Below are positions 8,849 through 17,152 of a stretch of 64,000 bases of DNA, in pieces. The first letter of the stretch is position 1. Each line of letters starts with the position of its first letter. Made by a program: the position numbers and the translations under genes. This DNA comes from Anaerolineae bacterium (GTDB lineage Bacteria > Chloroflexota > Anaerolineae > Aggregatilineales > Aggregatilineaceae): NCBI GenBank assembly GCA_023382715.1, contig JAHDWP010000002.1, forward strand, positions 202,867 to 266,866. Reading direction: 5' to 3'. The notes beneath the pieces are model-generated. The model saw only the letters and a program-made list of their open reading frames with translations, was not told the DNA's origin and did not search any database.

Positions 8849-9232
8849 TCAATAGAGGCCTGCGCTCATCGCCACCTGCTGCGCTTTGCTCAGATCGCTC
8901 ACGTCGAGCACAAGCTGCCCGGTCATGGTGATGTACACAGCGTTGATGTTGATCGCAGCGTTGGCCAGAGCGCGCGCCAGGCGCGCCAAGGCCCCTGGCT
9001 GGTGAACCAGCCCGACGAAGAGCACATTGTGCGTCGTGTAGTCGAAGCCGCCATCTTTGAGCGCTTCAATAGTCGCGTCGGGGTTGTCGGCGACGAACTG
9101 TACCACCCCTTGCCCCGTACAAGGTGAAGCATGGATCGCCAGGATGTTGACGGCATTCTGCGCCAGCACTTCGGTCAGGTCGGCCAGAGCGCCTGGGCGA
9201 TCCTGGATGACAATCGTGAACTCCGTAGCCAT
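8849..9232 (-). CDS. Tandem ACT-domain protein
   Basis: 127 residues made of two ACT modules. The first starts FTIVIQDRPGALADLTEVLA and the second LFVGLVHQPGALARLARAL; each has the (D/Q)xPGALA turn that normally binds a small ligand, often an amino acid, at a dimer face. There is no catalytic domain, so this is a stand-alone sensor or regulator, perhaps of an amino-acid enzyme encoded elsewhere. The ATG at 9232 is chosen because AAGGAGGG lies 4-5 bases upstream and the first ACT strand starts at residue 4, although the frame is open further. Its upstream neighbour on the other strand is a small divergent gene. Confidence 0.85.
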   Translation of the reverse strand: MATEFTIVIQDRPGALADLTEVLAQNAVNILAIHASPCTGQGVVQFVADNPDATIEALKDGGFDYTTHNVLFVGLVHQPGALARLARALANAAININAVYITMTGQLVLDVSDLSKAQQVAMSAGLY

Positions 9233-9488
9233 GATGCCCTCCTTGTCTCGGTGCCCAGCAGCGCTGAACGCGCTCCCTGCTTTCAGTATAGGGCAAGATG
9301 CCTCTGGCGAAAACCCGGACATGATGCGCATTCTGCAACACCCGCCGCTTGCCGCTTGTGCAAACTGGCAACTGGTGCGAGAATGCGCATTGGGGCTTCC
9401 AAACGGAGCGGATAATTCAGGGGGCGAATGCGCCAGCGCCAGACTTGCGGGCTATCTCAGCAGCACGCAGGGATCAGTGAGGAGCCTC

Positions 9489-9728
9489 ATGTCTTATCAG
9501 CGTGAGATGTTGCACCATCTGATCACTCGCGCCCTCAAGCGCAACACCTTCACCGCCGATCAGGATATCGCTGTCTTTGTGCTGGGTGAGGACGTGCTGC
9601 TCTACGGCGCGGTTACTCACCCCGATCTCATCCCCGAGGCGGTCGTCACCGTCGAAGCGGTGGCCCCTTTTCTCCAGGTTCACAGCCATCTGCGCGTCAT
9701 CAGCACGCATGCGTCAATGAGCGGTTAG
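9489..9728 (+). CDS. Small BON-like protein, uncertain
   Basis: 79 residues starting at ATG 9489 with GAGGAG 3-4 bases upstream. The pattern helix (LHHLITRALKRN), strand (DIAVFVLGEDVLLYGAV), helix (IPEAVVTVEAVAPF), strand (HSHLRVIST) is like a single BON module, but the key Gly of BON (x-G-x-V) appears only as LYGAV. No signal peptide or membrane helix. The frame is open further upstream, but the ribosome site and the fold decide the start. It converges on purC with a 41-base gap. Confidence 0.6.
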   Translation: MSYQREMLHHLITRALKRNTFTADQDIAVFVLGEDVLLYGAVTHPDLIPEAVVTVEAVAPFLQVHSHLRVISTHASMSG

Positions 9729-9769
9729 CTCCGAGCCTCCGAGCGCCCGGCTCTGCGGCGCGGCGATCT

Positions 9770-10750
9770 TCAGTCGAGCACCTGGGCATAGCGCAGCGCG
9801 ACGAGGATGCGCTTGTGCGCTGGGTAGCTGGCCGGCTGGAAGCGGGTGCCGGTCAGTACCTCGTAGACACGCTGGTAGCGCTGGCTGACCGTCACGATCA
9901 TGTCCTCGAACAGCGGGGGAAGCGTGTCGCTCTCGCTGTAACCTTGCCCCTGGTACCACAGGCGGATCAGCTCGCGGTCGAAGCTGTCCGGCTCCGCCCC
10001 TTCTTCGAGGCGCTCAGCGTAGGTGTCGGCGCGCCAGAAGCGGCTGCTGTCCGGCGTATGCAGCTCGTCAATCAGCACCAGGTCGCCGTTGAGGTCCAGC
10101 CCAAACTCGTACTTGCTGTCCACCAGGATCAGGTCGGACAGGATGCAAAGCTGCCGCCCGCGCAGGAAGAGCTTGAGCGCCACTGCGCGAATGCGCTCCC
10201 ACAGCGCGGGCGCGATGCCCGTCGCGATGACTTCGGCATCGGTCAGCGGGGACTCGTGCGTGCGCCCGAACGATTTCTCCGTCGCGGTGACAATGGGATG
10301 GGGCAGTTCCTGATTCTTGCGCAGCTCATCGGGGAAGGTGATCCCGTAGATGGTGCGCTTGCCCGCCGCGTACTGCGCCCACAGGCTGGTCGGCGTGATG
10401 CCGCTGATGAAGCCGCGCACAATGACCGCGATGGGCAGCGGGTTGGCCTTGAGCGCGATGGTCACGTTAGGGTCGGGGATGTCAATGACGTGGTTGGGCA
10501 CGAGATCGGCGGTGTGCTCAAACCACCAGTTGGTCAACTGGTTGAGCACCTGCCCCTTGTAGGGCACCTGGCCGATGGGCTGGTTGAAGACCGTGCAGCG
10601 GTCGGTCGCCACCACTACACGCCGCCCATCGGCCAGCTCGTAGTTGTCGCGCACCTGGCCACGCTCCAGCGCCAGGCCGGGCAGATCGAGCGCTTCCAGT
10701 GCGCCAGGGATTGCGCGACGAATCTGTGCGGGCCTTAACATGGTCCTCAT
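9770..10750 (-). CDS. purC: SAICAR synthetase (purine biosynthesis)
   Basis: 326 residues, the longer form found outside the enterobacteria. It joins CAIR and aspartate using ATP to give SAICAR. Recognisable: GQVRDNYEL (nucleotide loop), VVATDRCTVF, IGQVPYKGQVLNQLTNWWFEHT, VRGFISGITPTSLWAQYAAG, EKSFGRTHES, LILVDSKYEFGLDLNGDLVLIDELHTPDSSRFW and SFDRELIRLW. The last two are hallmark SAICAR synthetase segments. ATG at 10750; a second in-frame ATG follows three codons later and cannot be excluded. No other pur gene is in the window. Confidence 0.95.
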   Translation of the reverse strand: MRTMLRPAQIRRAIPGALEALDLPGLALERGQVRDNYELADGRRVVVATDRCTVFNQPIGQVPYKGQVLNQLTNWWFEHTADLVPNHVIDIPDPNVTIALKANPLPIAVIVRGFISGITPTSLWAQYAAGKRTIYGITFPDELRKNQELPHPIVTATEKSFGRTHESPLTDAEVIATGIAPALWERIRAVALKLFLRGRQLCILSDLILVDSKYEFGLDLNGDLVLIDELHTPDSSRFWRADTYAERLEEGAEPDSFDRELIRLWYQGQGYSESDTLPPLFEDMIVTVSQRYQRVYEVLTGTRFQPASYPAHKRILVALRYAQVLD

Positions 10751-11358
10751 CCTCTGTCGTGTGCGGCCACCGTTGCAGGCCGAGCCATTGCGCCCATTCT
10801 GGTGGGGCAGAAGGCAGGCAGCCTGCGGGGAAGCCCCACCCTCTCATGCCCCTTATGCCACCAATCATAATGCTGAATGCGCGACAAGGGAAATCCGCCA
10901 GGCGAACAGCCGGACGACGCGGGTATTACCTGATGATATATTACTTATTTAGTTATAATCGTATTTATACGCTACAATTGATGGCAGATCAGCGAGCATC
11001 GCCGCGCGCTCCCACGTCCACGCCACCTGTTCATCTGTCTGGCGTCATTTGGTGGGCAGTGGAAAGAGGACATGCGATGGACTGCCGTCACAACGATCCG
11101 ATCATCTCGCTGACGCTGTGGATAGACCGGGCGAACCCACTCTGGCTGTGGTTTGTCGGTGTGATGAGATCGCTGGCTGCTGGCTGCTCTGGGCTGACGG
11201 AGAACGGTGCGCGCCGGGCCTGTCTGGGAAGGGTGTCGCTCTGCTGCGCCTGGCCCGGATTCAGGGGCCGTTTGAAGGGCTTGCAGCTTGACTCCAGGCC
11301 CCTCTTCGCAGACGGGAAAGGCCGGGGAAGGGGTCAAGATACCTTGCCCCCCGGCCCC
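10751..11358. other. 608-base gap: hairpin and AT-rich island, no gene
   Basis: Between purC and the SDR gene no frame has coding character; translations through here are rich in Arg, Cys and Trp. Bases 10801-10840 form a nested hairpin, with outer arms ggtggggc and gccccacc and an inner gcaggc/gcctgc. Bases 10930-10985 are strikingly AT-rich for this genome (tgatgatatattacttattt). They may hold the purC promoter, but I could not place a well-spaced -35/-10 pair. Confidence 0.5.
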
Positions 11359-12099
11359 TCACAGCAGGCTGCTGCCCCCATCCACGACAAGTGTCTGCCC
11401 GGTGATGAACGACGCGCCATCCGAACACAGGAACAGCACGGCGCTGGCGATCTCGTGCGGCTGCCCGACTCTGCCCAGCGGCGCGGGCGGCGGCGCAGCG
11501 CTGCTCTCTGGTGCGGGCGCGATATTCGCCGCGCAGACGGCGTTGACGCGCACGCCATATCTCGCCAGCTCGCGCGCCGCCTGCCGCGTCAGGCCGACCA
11601 GGCCGGCTTGCCCGGCGGCCTGGGGGGCCGCCTCTTCGCCTGACCTCAACACGCCCGCCGTGCTGGTCACGTTCACGATGATTCCGCCCCCTTCGTCCGC
11701 CATGACGCGCCCGACGAGCTGCGTGCAAAAGAAGGCGCCGCCCAGGGTGATCTCAATGGCGCGCCGCCAGTCGTATTCGTCGAGGGTCAGCAAGGGAGCG
11801 CGCCGGGCGGCGCTCGCCGCGTTGACCAGGATGTGCAGCCCGCCGAACGCCTCGCGCGTCGCTTCGATCATGGCCGCCGCCTGAAAGCGGTTGGAGACAT
11901 CGCCCGTCCAGCCGATGGCGCGTCCTCCGTCCTCGCGGATCAGCGCGACTGTCTCGTCGAGGCGATCGGGGTTGACGTCAACGGCGCACACGGCGGCGCC
12001 CGCGCGAGCCAGGGCGCGGGCGATGGCGCGGGGAATGTCGCGCGCTGCGCCGGTGACGATGGCCACCCGTCCGCTGAGATTGGCCGAGAAGCTGATCAT
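11359..12099 (-). CDS. Short-chain dehydrogenase homolog lacking catalytic residues
   Basis: 246 residues with the complete SDR fold order and the C-terminal GQTLVVDGG signature. Key residues are changed. The cofactor motif TGxxxGIG reads TGAARDIP (16-23), so two glycines are lost. NNAG reads NAAS (93-96). The catalytic Tyr-x3-Lys reads Gln160-x3-Gln164 ([12 protein letters not shown] in place of YxxSKAGLVGLT). Only the active-site Ser146 (NVTSTAG) is kept. The DNA shows no frameshift or stop, so the gene is intact but probably cannot act as a normal SDR oxidoreductase. It lies 78 bases downstream of the aldolase gene on the same strand, so the two may be co-transcribed. Confidence 0.85.
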   Translation of the reverse strand: MISFSANLSGRVAIVTGAARDIPRAIARALARAGAAVCAVDVNPDRLDETVALIREDGGRAIGWTGDVSNRFQAAAMIEATREAFGGLHILVNAASAARRAPLLTLDEYDWRRAIEITLGGAFFCTQLVGRVMADEGGGIIVNVTSTAGVLRSGEEAAPQAAGQAGLVGLTRQAARELARYGVRVNAVCAANIAPAPESSAAPPPAPLGRVGQPHEIASAVLFLCSDGASFITGQTLVVDGGSSLL

Positions 12100-12177
12100 G
12101 GAGTTCTCCCCCGCGCAGACGAACAGGGGCAGCGCGCTGGCTGCCCCTGCGACATGGTGAGGCTGGTCTGTGCTTGC

Positions 12178-13242
12178 CTAGGCGATGGTCACGCTCTCGT
12201 CCAGGTACACGTCCTGGATGGCGTTCAGAATCTCGACGCCCTCGCTCATCGGGCGCTGGAACGCCTTGCGCCCGCTGATCAGGCCCATGCCGCCCGCGCG
12301 CTTGTTGATCACCGCCGTGCGCACGGCCTGCACCAGGTCGTCCTTGCCGGACGGGCCGCCGCTGTTGATCAGACCGATGCGGCCCATGTAGCCGTTGGCC
12401 ACCTGGTAGCGGCACAGATCGATCGGGTGATCGCTGCTGAGTTCGCTGTACATCTTCTCGTGATACTTGCCGAAGCCGATGGCCTTGAACCCGCCATTGT
12501 TCTCCGGCAGCTTCTGCTTGACGATGTCCGCCTCGATGGTCACGCCGAGATGGTTGGCCTGGCCGGTGAGGTCGGCGGCGACGTGGTAGTCCACGCCGTT
12601 GTGCTTGAAGGCCGAGTTGCGCGTGTAGCACCACAGGATGGTGGCCATGCCCATCTCGTGTGCCACCTTGAACGCCTCGCTGACCTCGACGATCTGGCGG
12701 GTCGACTCCTCGGAGCCGAAGTAGATCGTCGCGCCGACGGCGACCGCGCCCATGTCATAGGCCTGCTCGATCTGGCCGAAGAAGACCTGATCGTACTTGG
12801 CCGGGTAGGTCAACAGCTCGTTGTGGTTGAACTTGAGCACGAACGGGATTTTGTGCGCGTACTTACGCGCCACCGCCCCCAGCACGCCGAGCGTCGAGGC
12901 GACGGCGTTGCAGCCGCCCTCGATGGCCAGCTCGACGATCTTCTCCGGGTCGAAATAGATTGGGTTCGGGGCGAAGGACGCGCCCGCCGTGTGCTCGATG
13001 CCCTGATCCACCGGCAGGATGGACAGGTAACCGGTGCCGGCGAGCCGCCCATGATCGAACAACTGCTGCAGGCTGCGCAGCACAGGCGTGGGCCGGTCGG
13101 ACCCCAGGAAGATGCGGTCCACCCAGTCCGGGCCGGGGATGTGCAGCATTGCTGAGGGGATGGTCTTGCTGACGTGGCCGAGCAGGTACTCGGCGTCTGC
13201 CCCCAGCAGGGACTCAACGTTGATTGCACTAACCGTAGTCAT
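12178..13242 (-). CDS. fbaB: Class I fructose-bisphosphate aldolase, DhnA/FbaB type
   Basis: 354 residues, the length of E. coli FbaB. It cleaves fructose 1,6-bisphosphate through a lysine Schiff base in the cytosol. Family segments: [55 protein letters not shown] and [15 protein letters not shown] near the C-terminus. The start is placed at ATG 13242 (AGAGAG upstream, and homologous part begins soon after); the open frame extends 29 codons further but those look non-coding. A degenerate SDR follows on the same strand. Confidence 0.92.
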   Translation of the reverse strand: MTTVSAINVESLLGADAEYLLGHVSKTIPSAMLHIPGPDWVDRIFLGSDRPTPVLRSLQQLFDHGRLAGTGYLSILPVDQGIEHTAGASFAPNPIYFDPEKIVELAIEGGCNAVASTLGVLGAVARKYAHKIPFVLKFNHNELLTYPAKYDQVFFGQIEQAYDMGAVAVGATIYFGSEESTRQIVEVSEAFKVAHEMGMATILWCYTRNSAFKHNGVDYHVAADLTGQANHLGVTIEADIVKQKLPENNGGFKAIGFGKYHEKMYSELSSDHPIDLCRYQVANGYMGRIGLINSGGPSGKDDLVQAVRTAVINKRAGGMGLISGRKAFQRPMSEGVEILNAIQDVYLDESVTIA

Positions 13243-13422
13243 GTCTGGCTCTCTTTCTGCACTGACCGAGTGTGATTTTGGCAGCAACCCTCGATGATCG
13301 CCGATAGCGGCCAGAAACGGTATGGCCATTGGTCATAGTTCGAGGGGTCAATTGGCACTCACCGGCCAATCGGGGCGATCATAACACGCTGCGCGGTGGA
13401 TGCAAGGCTGTGGTGCGGGTGG

Positions 13423-13500
13423 GCGGTGCAAAACCTGTCAGGTAGGGGGGCTGCTCTGCTGCGCCCTGGCTGACCTCACCCCCGCCCGGCGCTGATGCGC
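13423..13500. repeat. MITE-like repeat family A, copy 2 (one end)
   Basis: In the 438-base gap 13243-13680, which otherwise shows no gene. The end reads gcggtgcaaaacctgtcagg and continues ctgctctgctgcgccctgg, the reverse complement of the interior and right end of copies at 1538-1630 and 25327-25464. The far end is not recognisable, so the copy is partial. Confidence 0.5.
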
Positions 13501-13704
13501 CTCGCTGTCCCCTCTCCACACGCGGAGAGGGGGCAAGCCAGGCGGGGCAAGGCTGAGGATGAAGTCAAGGCCCTGCGTCCGGCAAGTCGTTTGACGCGGG
13601 ACAGGGTGCGGCATTGCGCCCAACTGCGCCCCGGGCGGGGCCACTTTCGCGTTGGCGCGTGATGACTACAATGGGCGGTAATGCAGGATGATGAGGGGGC
13701 GATC

Positions 13705-14544
13705 ATGCGCCGGGCAGAGATCACCGAGAAGTTGCAGCAGGCCATTGCGCTGGCCCAGGCCGGCCAGCAGGCGGACGCGCGCCGCCTGCTCGAAGAAGTG
13801 GTCGCGGCAGACCCACAGCAGACGCTCGCCTGGATGTGGCTGGCGACCGTGGCCGGCGACCGTGACGAGCGCGTGCGCTATCTGGCGCGCGCCCTGGCGC
13901 TGGAGCCGGGCAATCGCGCAGCGCAGGACGCTTATCAACAGCTCACCGGCCAGGTCTATGCGCCCCCGCCAACGCCGCCCTCGCGCGCCGGCTGGCGGCG
14001 CGCCTTGCTCGGCGATGCCCCGCTGGGGCTGGGCAGCTACCTGATTCTGCTGCTGGTCGGCGCGGCTGCGGTCGTGGTGATCGCGCTGGCAGCGGGCGCG
14101 CGTGACGATGAGAAGCAGCCCAGCAGCCCGCCCACGCCGCGTTTTGCCCTGCCTTCAGCCACCGCCAGCCCGCTCCTGTCACTGACGCCCAGCGACACAC
14201 CCCGGCCCACGCACACGCCCGGCCCATCGCCTACCTTGCTGTGGGACGTGCCGCCGCCTACCTGGACGCCTGTGCCGACGGATACGCCCGCGCCGACCCG
14301 GACGCCTATGCCAACGGAGACGAGCACCCCTACAGCGAGCCTGATGCCGACGTTGGTACCCCCCAGCGCCACCTTCACCCCGCTCCCGCCGACCAGCACG
14401 CGCACGCTCAGCCCTACTGCTCAGCCCGCAACGGAGACGCCTGCGCGAACAGCCACGCGGACGGCGATGCCTTCACCGCCTGGGGCGGGGTCTGCTACTG
14501 CGTCGCCGGGGGACAGCGCAGGCGACAAGGCGGGCGGATCCTGA
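13705..14544 (+). CDS. Single-pass membrane protein with TPR-like head and Thr/Pro tail
   Basis: 279 residues. Residues 1-80 form helix pairs of TPR type (AIALAQAGQQADARRLLEEV, YLARALALEPGNRAAQDAY). One transmembrane helix follows near 107-129 (GSYLILLLVGAAAVVVIALA). The last 130 residues are Thr/Pro/Ser-rich (TPTPTxTPxPT type), a flexible extracytoplasmic stalk of the kind common in Chloroflexota surface proteins. There is no visible catalytic domain. The ATG at 13705 follows gaggggg; an ATG eight codons earlier (13681) is possible, and TACAAT at 13667-13672 may be the -10 box. Confidence 0.75.
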   Translation: MRRAEITEKLQQAIALAQAGQQADARRLLEEVVAADPQQTLAWMWLATVAGDRDERVRYLARALALEPGNRAAQDAYQQLTGQVYAPPPTPPSRAGWRRALLGDAPLGLGSYLILLLVGAAAVVVIALAAGARDDEKQPSSPPTPRFALPSATASPLLSLTPSDTPRPTHTPGPSPTLLWDVPPPTWTPVPTDTPAPTRTPMPTETSTPTASLMPTLVPPSATFTPLPPTSTRTLSPTAQPATETPARTATRTAMPSPPGAGSATASPGDSAGDKAGGS

Positions 14545-14770
14545 TGCAGATTTGACCCGATGGAGCGCGATGCGCGCCCCGTCGCTGCCCGAAAACGGCC
14601 AGACAAGCGCGCCAGAGGACGCCTGATAGCAGGGGAAAGGAGATATCCCAGGGAAGCTCAGGGGGAAATTGTGTGCACTTTCTCGCGTATCGTGATACAA
14701 TAGGCAAGCGTAAGGTGCTGTACACACTTACGCAGGTGCTAGAAAGAGCCCATAAGAAGGAGAGATGACA

Positions 14771-14971
14771 ATGGCGATTGAATTCTACGATGTCAAAATC
14801 CGTCAGAAGGTGAAGGTTGATGAAAAGGGTGTCAAGCGCGTGACCTTCAAGACGAAGGGCGGGCAGATCCGTTACGGTCTGCAGGCGAAGACATCCGATG
14901 GCCGCAACCTCACCAAGTTCGTGTCCAAGGCTGACTGGGATAAGCTGACGAACCTGCCGATTGCCAAGTAA
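14771..14971 (+). CDS. Small basic protein, unknown, probably highly expressed
   Basis: 66 residues, Lys-rich and predicted all-beta: FYDVKIRQKVKVDEKGVKRV, FKTKGGQIRYGLQAK, then NLTKFVSKADWDKL. AAGGAG ends 8 bases before ATG 14771, better spaced than for the ATG at 14765. A TACAAT box near 14695 and a perfect 13-bp terminator hairpin just downstream frame it as its own transcript. The basic, compact beta character is like a small nucleic-acid-binding or chromatin-type protein, but I see no diagnostic motif; function unknown. Confidence 0.75.
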   Translation: MAIEFYDVKIRQKVKVDEKGVKRVTFKTKGGQIRYGLQAKTSDGRNLTKFVSKADWDKLTNLPIAK

Positions 14972-15015
14972 GTAGCAATCGGCGGCTGTTTTGTCATAAC
15001 AGTCACACGCCAGGG

Positions 15016-15053
15016 GACAAGCCCGCACATCATCCGTGCGGGCTTGTCTCTTT
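15016..15053 (+). terminator. Rho-independent terminator
   Basis: Arms gacaagcccgcac (15016-15028) and gtgcgggcttgtc (15036-15048) pair perfectly over 13 bp with a 7-base loop, followed by a T-rich tctttc. It lies 45 bases after the small basic protein gene and would also face the convergent propeller gene. Confidence 0.8.
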
Positions 15054-15091
15054 CATGGGGCGGTGCGCCAGTGCCCTTGACGCACAGGCGA

Positions 15092-17077
15092 TCAGGGTGT
15101 GGGCGCGGTCACGGTGACCGGCGCGAAGGCTGGCTGGCCCGCGTAGGCCAGCAGCACGGCGCTCGGCGCGCCCTCCGCCAGCCAGTAGAGGGCCGGCTGC
15201 GGCTGGGTTGCGCGCAGGGCCAGCGCATCCCCGCCCGCGCGGAATGCCTCGACCAGCGCCAGGCCGCTCGGCACCACGCTGAACAGCACGCCGCTGCCGT
15301 CCGGCGCAGGGGCGATGCGCCCCACCGCGCGCCCCTGCCCGCGCCAGATCAAGGTCTGCGCGCCGCTCGCCACGTCCAGGCGGACGAGCGCCAGATCGTA
15401 CACGCCGACTTCCACCGGCCAGCGCCCGAAGGCAGCCTCCGCCTCCGCGCGCTCTGCCGGGTCATCGAGCGCCACCCGATCCACGAGAGTTTCAGTCGCG
15501 TAGAGGATCGCCGTCCCGTCCGCTGTCCAGGCCAGGGCGCGCACGGCGCTGTCGGCGGGCAGATCGTCCCGCTCCCCGCTGGCCAGGTCGAGCACGGCGA
15601 TGCCCACATCCGTCCGCGCGGCCAGGCGCGCCCCGTCCGGCGCCATCACCGCGCCGCGCAGATCGGCATCGAGCGATTGCGCTTCGCCTGTCGCCGGGGC
15701 GAGCAAAGTCAAGCCGCCCGCGCAGCGCGTCGAGACGACGAAGCGCCCATCCGGCAGCCAGGCCAGCACCGCCGCGCCATCGCCCGGCCCGGCCTCGGCG
15801 GCGGTCACTTCGTCGGCGGGATCGGCGCTGGGTGGGGCGCAGTCGTCGCTGAAGGCGAAGGTCGCCAGGCGCTCGGCATCTCCGCCCAGGGCGGGCACCG
15901 CATCAATGGCCAGCAGCGCGCCGTCCGCCCCTTGCTGTGCGCCGTTGCTGCTCACGTAGGCGATGCGCGCGCTGTCCGCGCTCCACGCCGCCGGGAAGCG
16001 CGCGTCCACCTTCTGCGCGACACGGCGCGGCGACAGCCCGGCGGCGGTGTCCATCGTGCGCAGCTCACTGTTGCTGGCGTCCACATAGGCCAGCAGCAGG
16101 CCGTTCGGCGCGAAGCCGACATAGCGCCGATCGAAGGTGGGCACGGTGGTCAGGCCGCGCCCCGGCACGTCGTTGAGCGCGCCCAGGAACACGTCCCCGG
16201 CGAAGTGCAGGGCCAGCGGCAGAGCGGAGCGCTCAGCGGCGGCGGCATCGCCGCTGCCCTCGGCTGGAACGGTGGCCCCCGCCGGGCTGAACTGGCTGAG
16301 CATATTCTCGAAGCGGATGTTCCACTGGTCGAATTCCGCGCCGGGCGCCCATTGCAGCACGCGATAGGCGCTGCCAAGCTGGACGAAGGCCGACACGCGC
16401 CAGCCGCGCGTCCCGCCATCGCAGGGCGTCTCGTAGCGCGTTGAGCGGCCCGCCGTGCCGGCAGGCTGGCGGCTCGTCGGGGCATCGCTGCGACCTGCGC
16501 CGGCCAGGTAGTCGTCGAGCAACTGGTCGGGCGTCACCCCGGCGGCGACGCGCCCCAGCGCAGTGACAACCATGCCGGGCAGCGCGCAGTCGGTGGACGG
16601 CCCTGGCGCGAAGAGCGTCTCGGCGTCGCTGCCGGTGCTGAAGACCAGCCAGGAGTCCGGCACCAGGATCGAGAAGTCGCGCCCGGCGTAGGTGCTCATG
16701 CGCACCTCTGGGGCGATGTTCACCGACCCGCACAGCACGGCGGGAGCGCCGCCCAGGCCGCTGTGCACCTCATAGCGCACCATGTTGTCGAAGGTGAAGT
16801 TCCAGCGGTAGCCGTGTACCACCCCCGGCGTGATCGCCTGGCCCGGCGTCGGGCAGCCCAGGCTGGAATCTGGCCAGCTTGTGCTGGAAAAGGTGTACTC
16901 GACCAGGATCAGGCCGGGCTTGCCCAGCGTTTGCAGCAGCCAGCTCTGCACAACCGCCCGCACTGTGTCCATATCGGTCTGCGCGCGGGCGGCGGGCGCC
17001 GACGCGACTCCGACAAGCAGCGCGGCCAGCCCGATGATCAGCGCCAGCCGCGCGACGTGCCATCTGTGACCTGCCAT
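15092..17077 (-). CDS. Secreted protein with C-terminal beta-propeller
   Basis: 661 residues. Residues 1-33 are a signal peptide ending APAARAQ. The N-terminal half has a compact Cys-containing region (WPDSSLGCPTPGQAITPG, then RWNFTFDN) that recurs in Chloroflexota secreted proteins, then a segment with SILVPDSWLVF. From about residue 300 repeats of TolB/WD40-like blades appear (VGFAPNGLLLAYVDAS, PAAWSADSARIAYVSSNG, MAPDGARLAARTDVGI, ALAWTADGTAILYAT, IAPAPDGSGVLFSV). It probably binds or displays something outside the membrane; no catalytic site seen. GAGGAG precedes ATG 17077. It lies 75 bases downstream of the glycosidase-like gene, probably one operon. Confidence 0.85.
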   Translation of the reverse strand: MAGHRWHVARLALIIGLAALLVGVASAPAARAQTDMDTVRAVVQSWLLQTLGKPGLILVEYTFSSTSWPDSSLGCPTPGQAITPGVVHGYRWNFTFDNMVRYEVHSGLGGAPAVLCGSVNIAPEVRMSTYAGRDFSILVPDSWLVFSTGSDAETLFAPGPSTDCALPGMVVTALGRVAAGVTPDQLLDDYLAGAGRSDAPTSRQPAGTAGRSTRYETPCDGGTRGWRVSAFVQLGSAYRVLQWAPGAEFDQWNIRFENMLSQFSPAGATVPAEGSGDAAAAERSALPLALHFAGDVFLGALNDVPGRGLTTVPTFDRRYVGFAPNGLLLAYVDASNSELRTMDTAAGLSPRRVAQKVDARFPAAWSADSARIAYVSSNGAQQGADGALLAIDAVPALGGDAERLATFAFSDDCAPPSADPADEVTAAEAGPGDGAAVLAWLPDGRFVVSTRCAGGLTLLAPATGEAQSLDADLRGAVMAPDGARLAARTDVGIAVLDLASGERDDLPADSAVRALAWTADGTAILYATETLVDRVALDDPAERAEAEAAFGRWPVEVGVYDLALVRLDVASGAQTLIWRGQGRAVGRIAPAPDGSGVLFSVVPSGLALVEAFRAGGDALALRATQPQPALYWLAEGAPSAVLLAYAGQPAFAPVTVTAPTP

Positions 17078-17092
17078 ACATGCTCCTCAGTA

Positions 17093-17145
17093 AAGCGCAG
17101 CCTCACCCCCAACCGCGCTGCGCCGGGCGGGGATGAGACTATCCG
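17093..17145. repeat. Repeat family A, internal fragment
   Basis: The 75-base gap between the two secreted-protein genes contains cctcacccccaaccgcgctg followed by cgccgggcggggatgag. This is the central hairpin of repeat family A (compare 25370-25415). The terminal inverted repeats are missing. Confidence 0.4.
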
Positions 17146-17152
17146 TCCTTCC

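Noticed and set aside
9057..9488. N-terminal extension of the small BON-like gene
   Set aside because: The extension is antisense to the ACT gene and a ribosome site lies directly before ATG 9489.
10699..11643. 314-codon + strand frame across the purC/SDR gap
   Set aside because: It starts in the purC 5' region, crosses an AT-rich island and ends antisense to the SDR gene; no ribosome site or domain.
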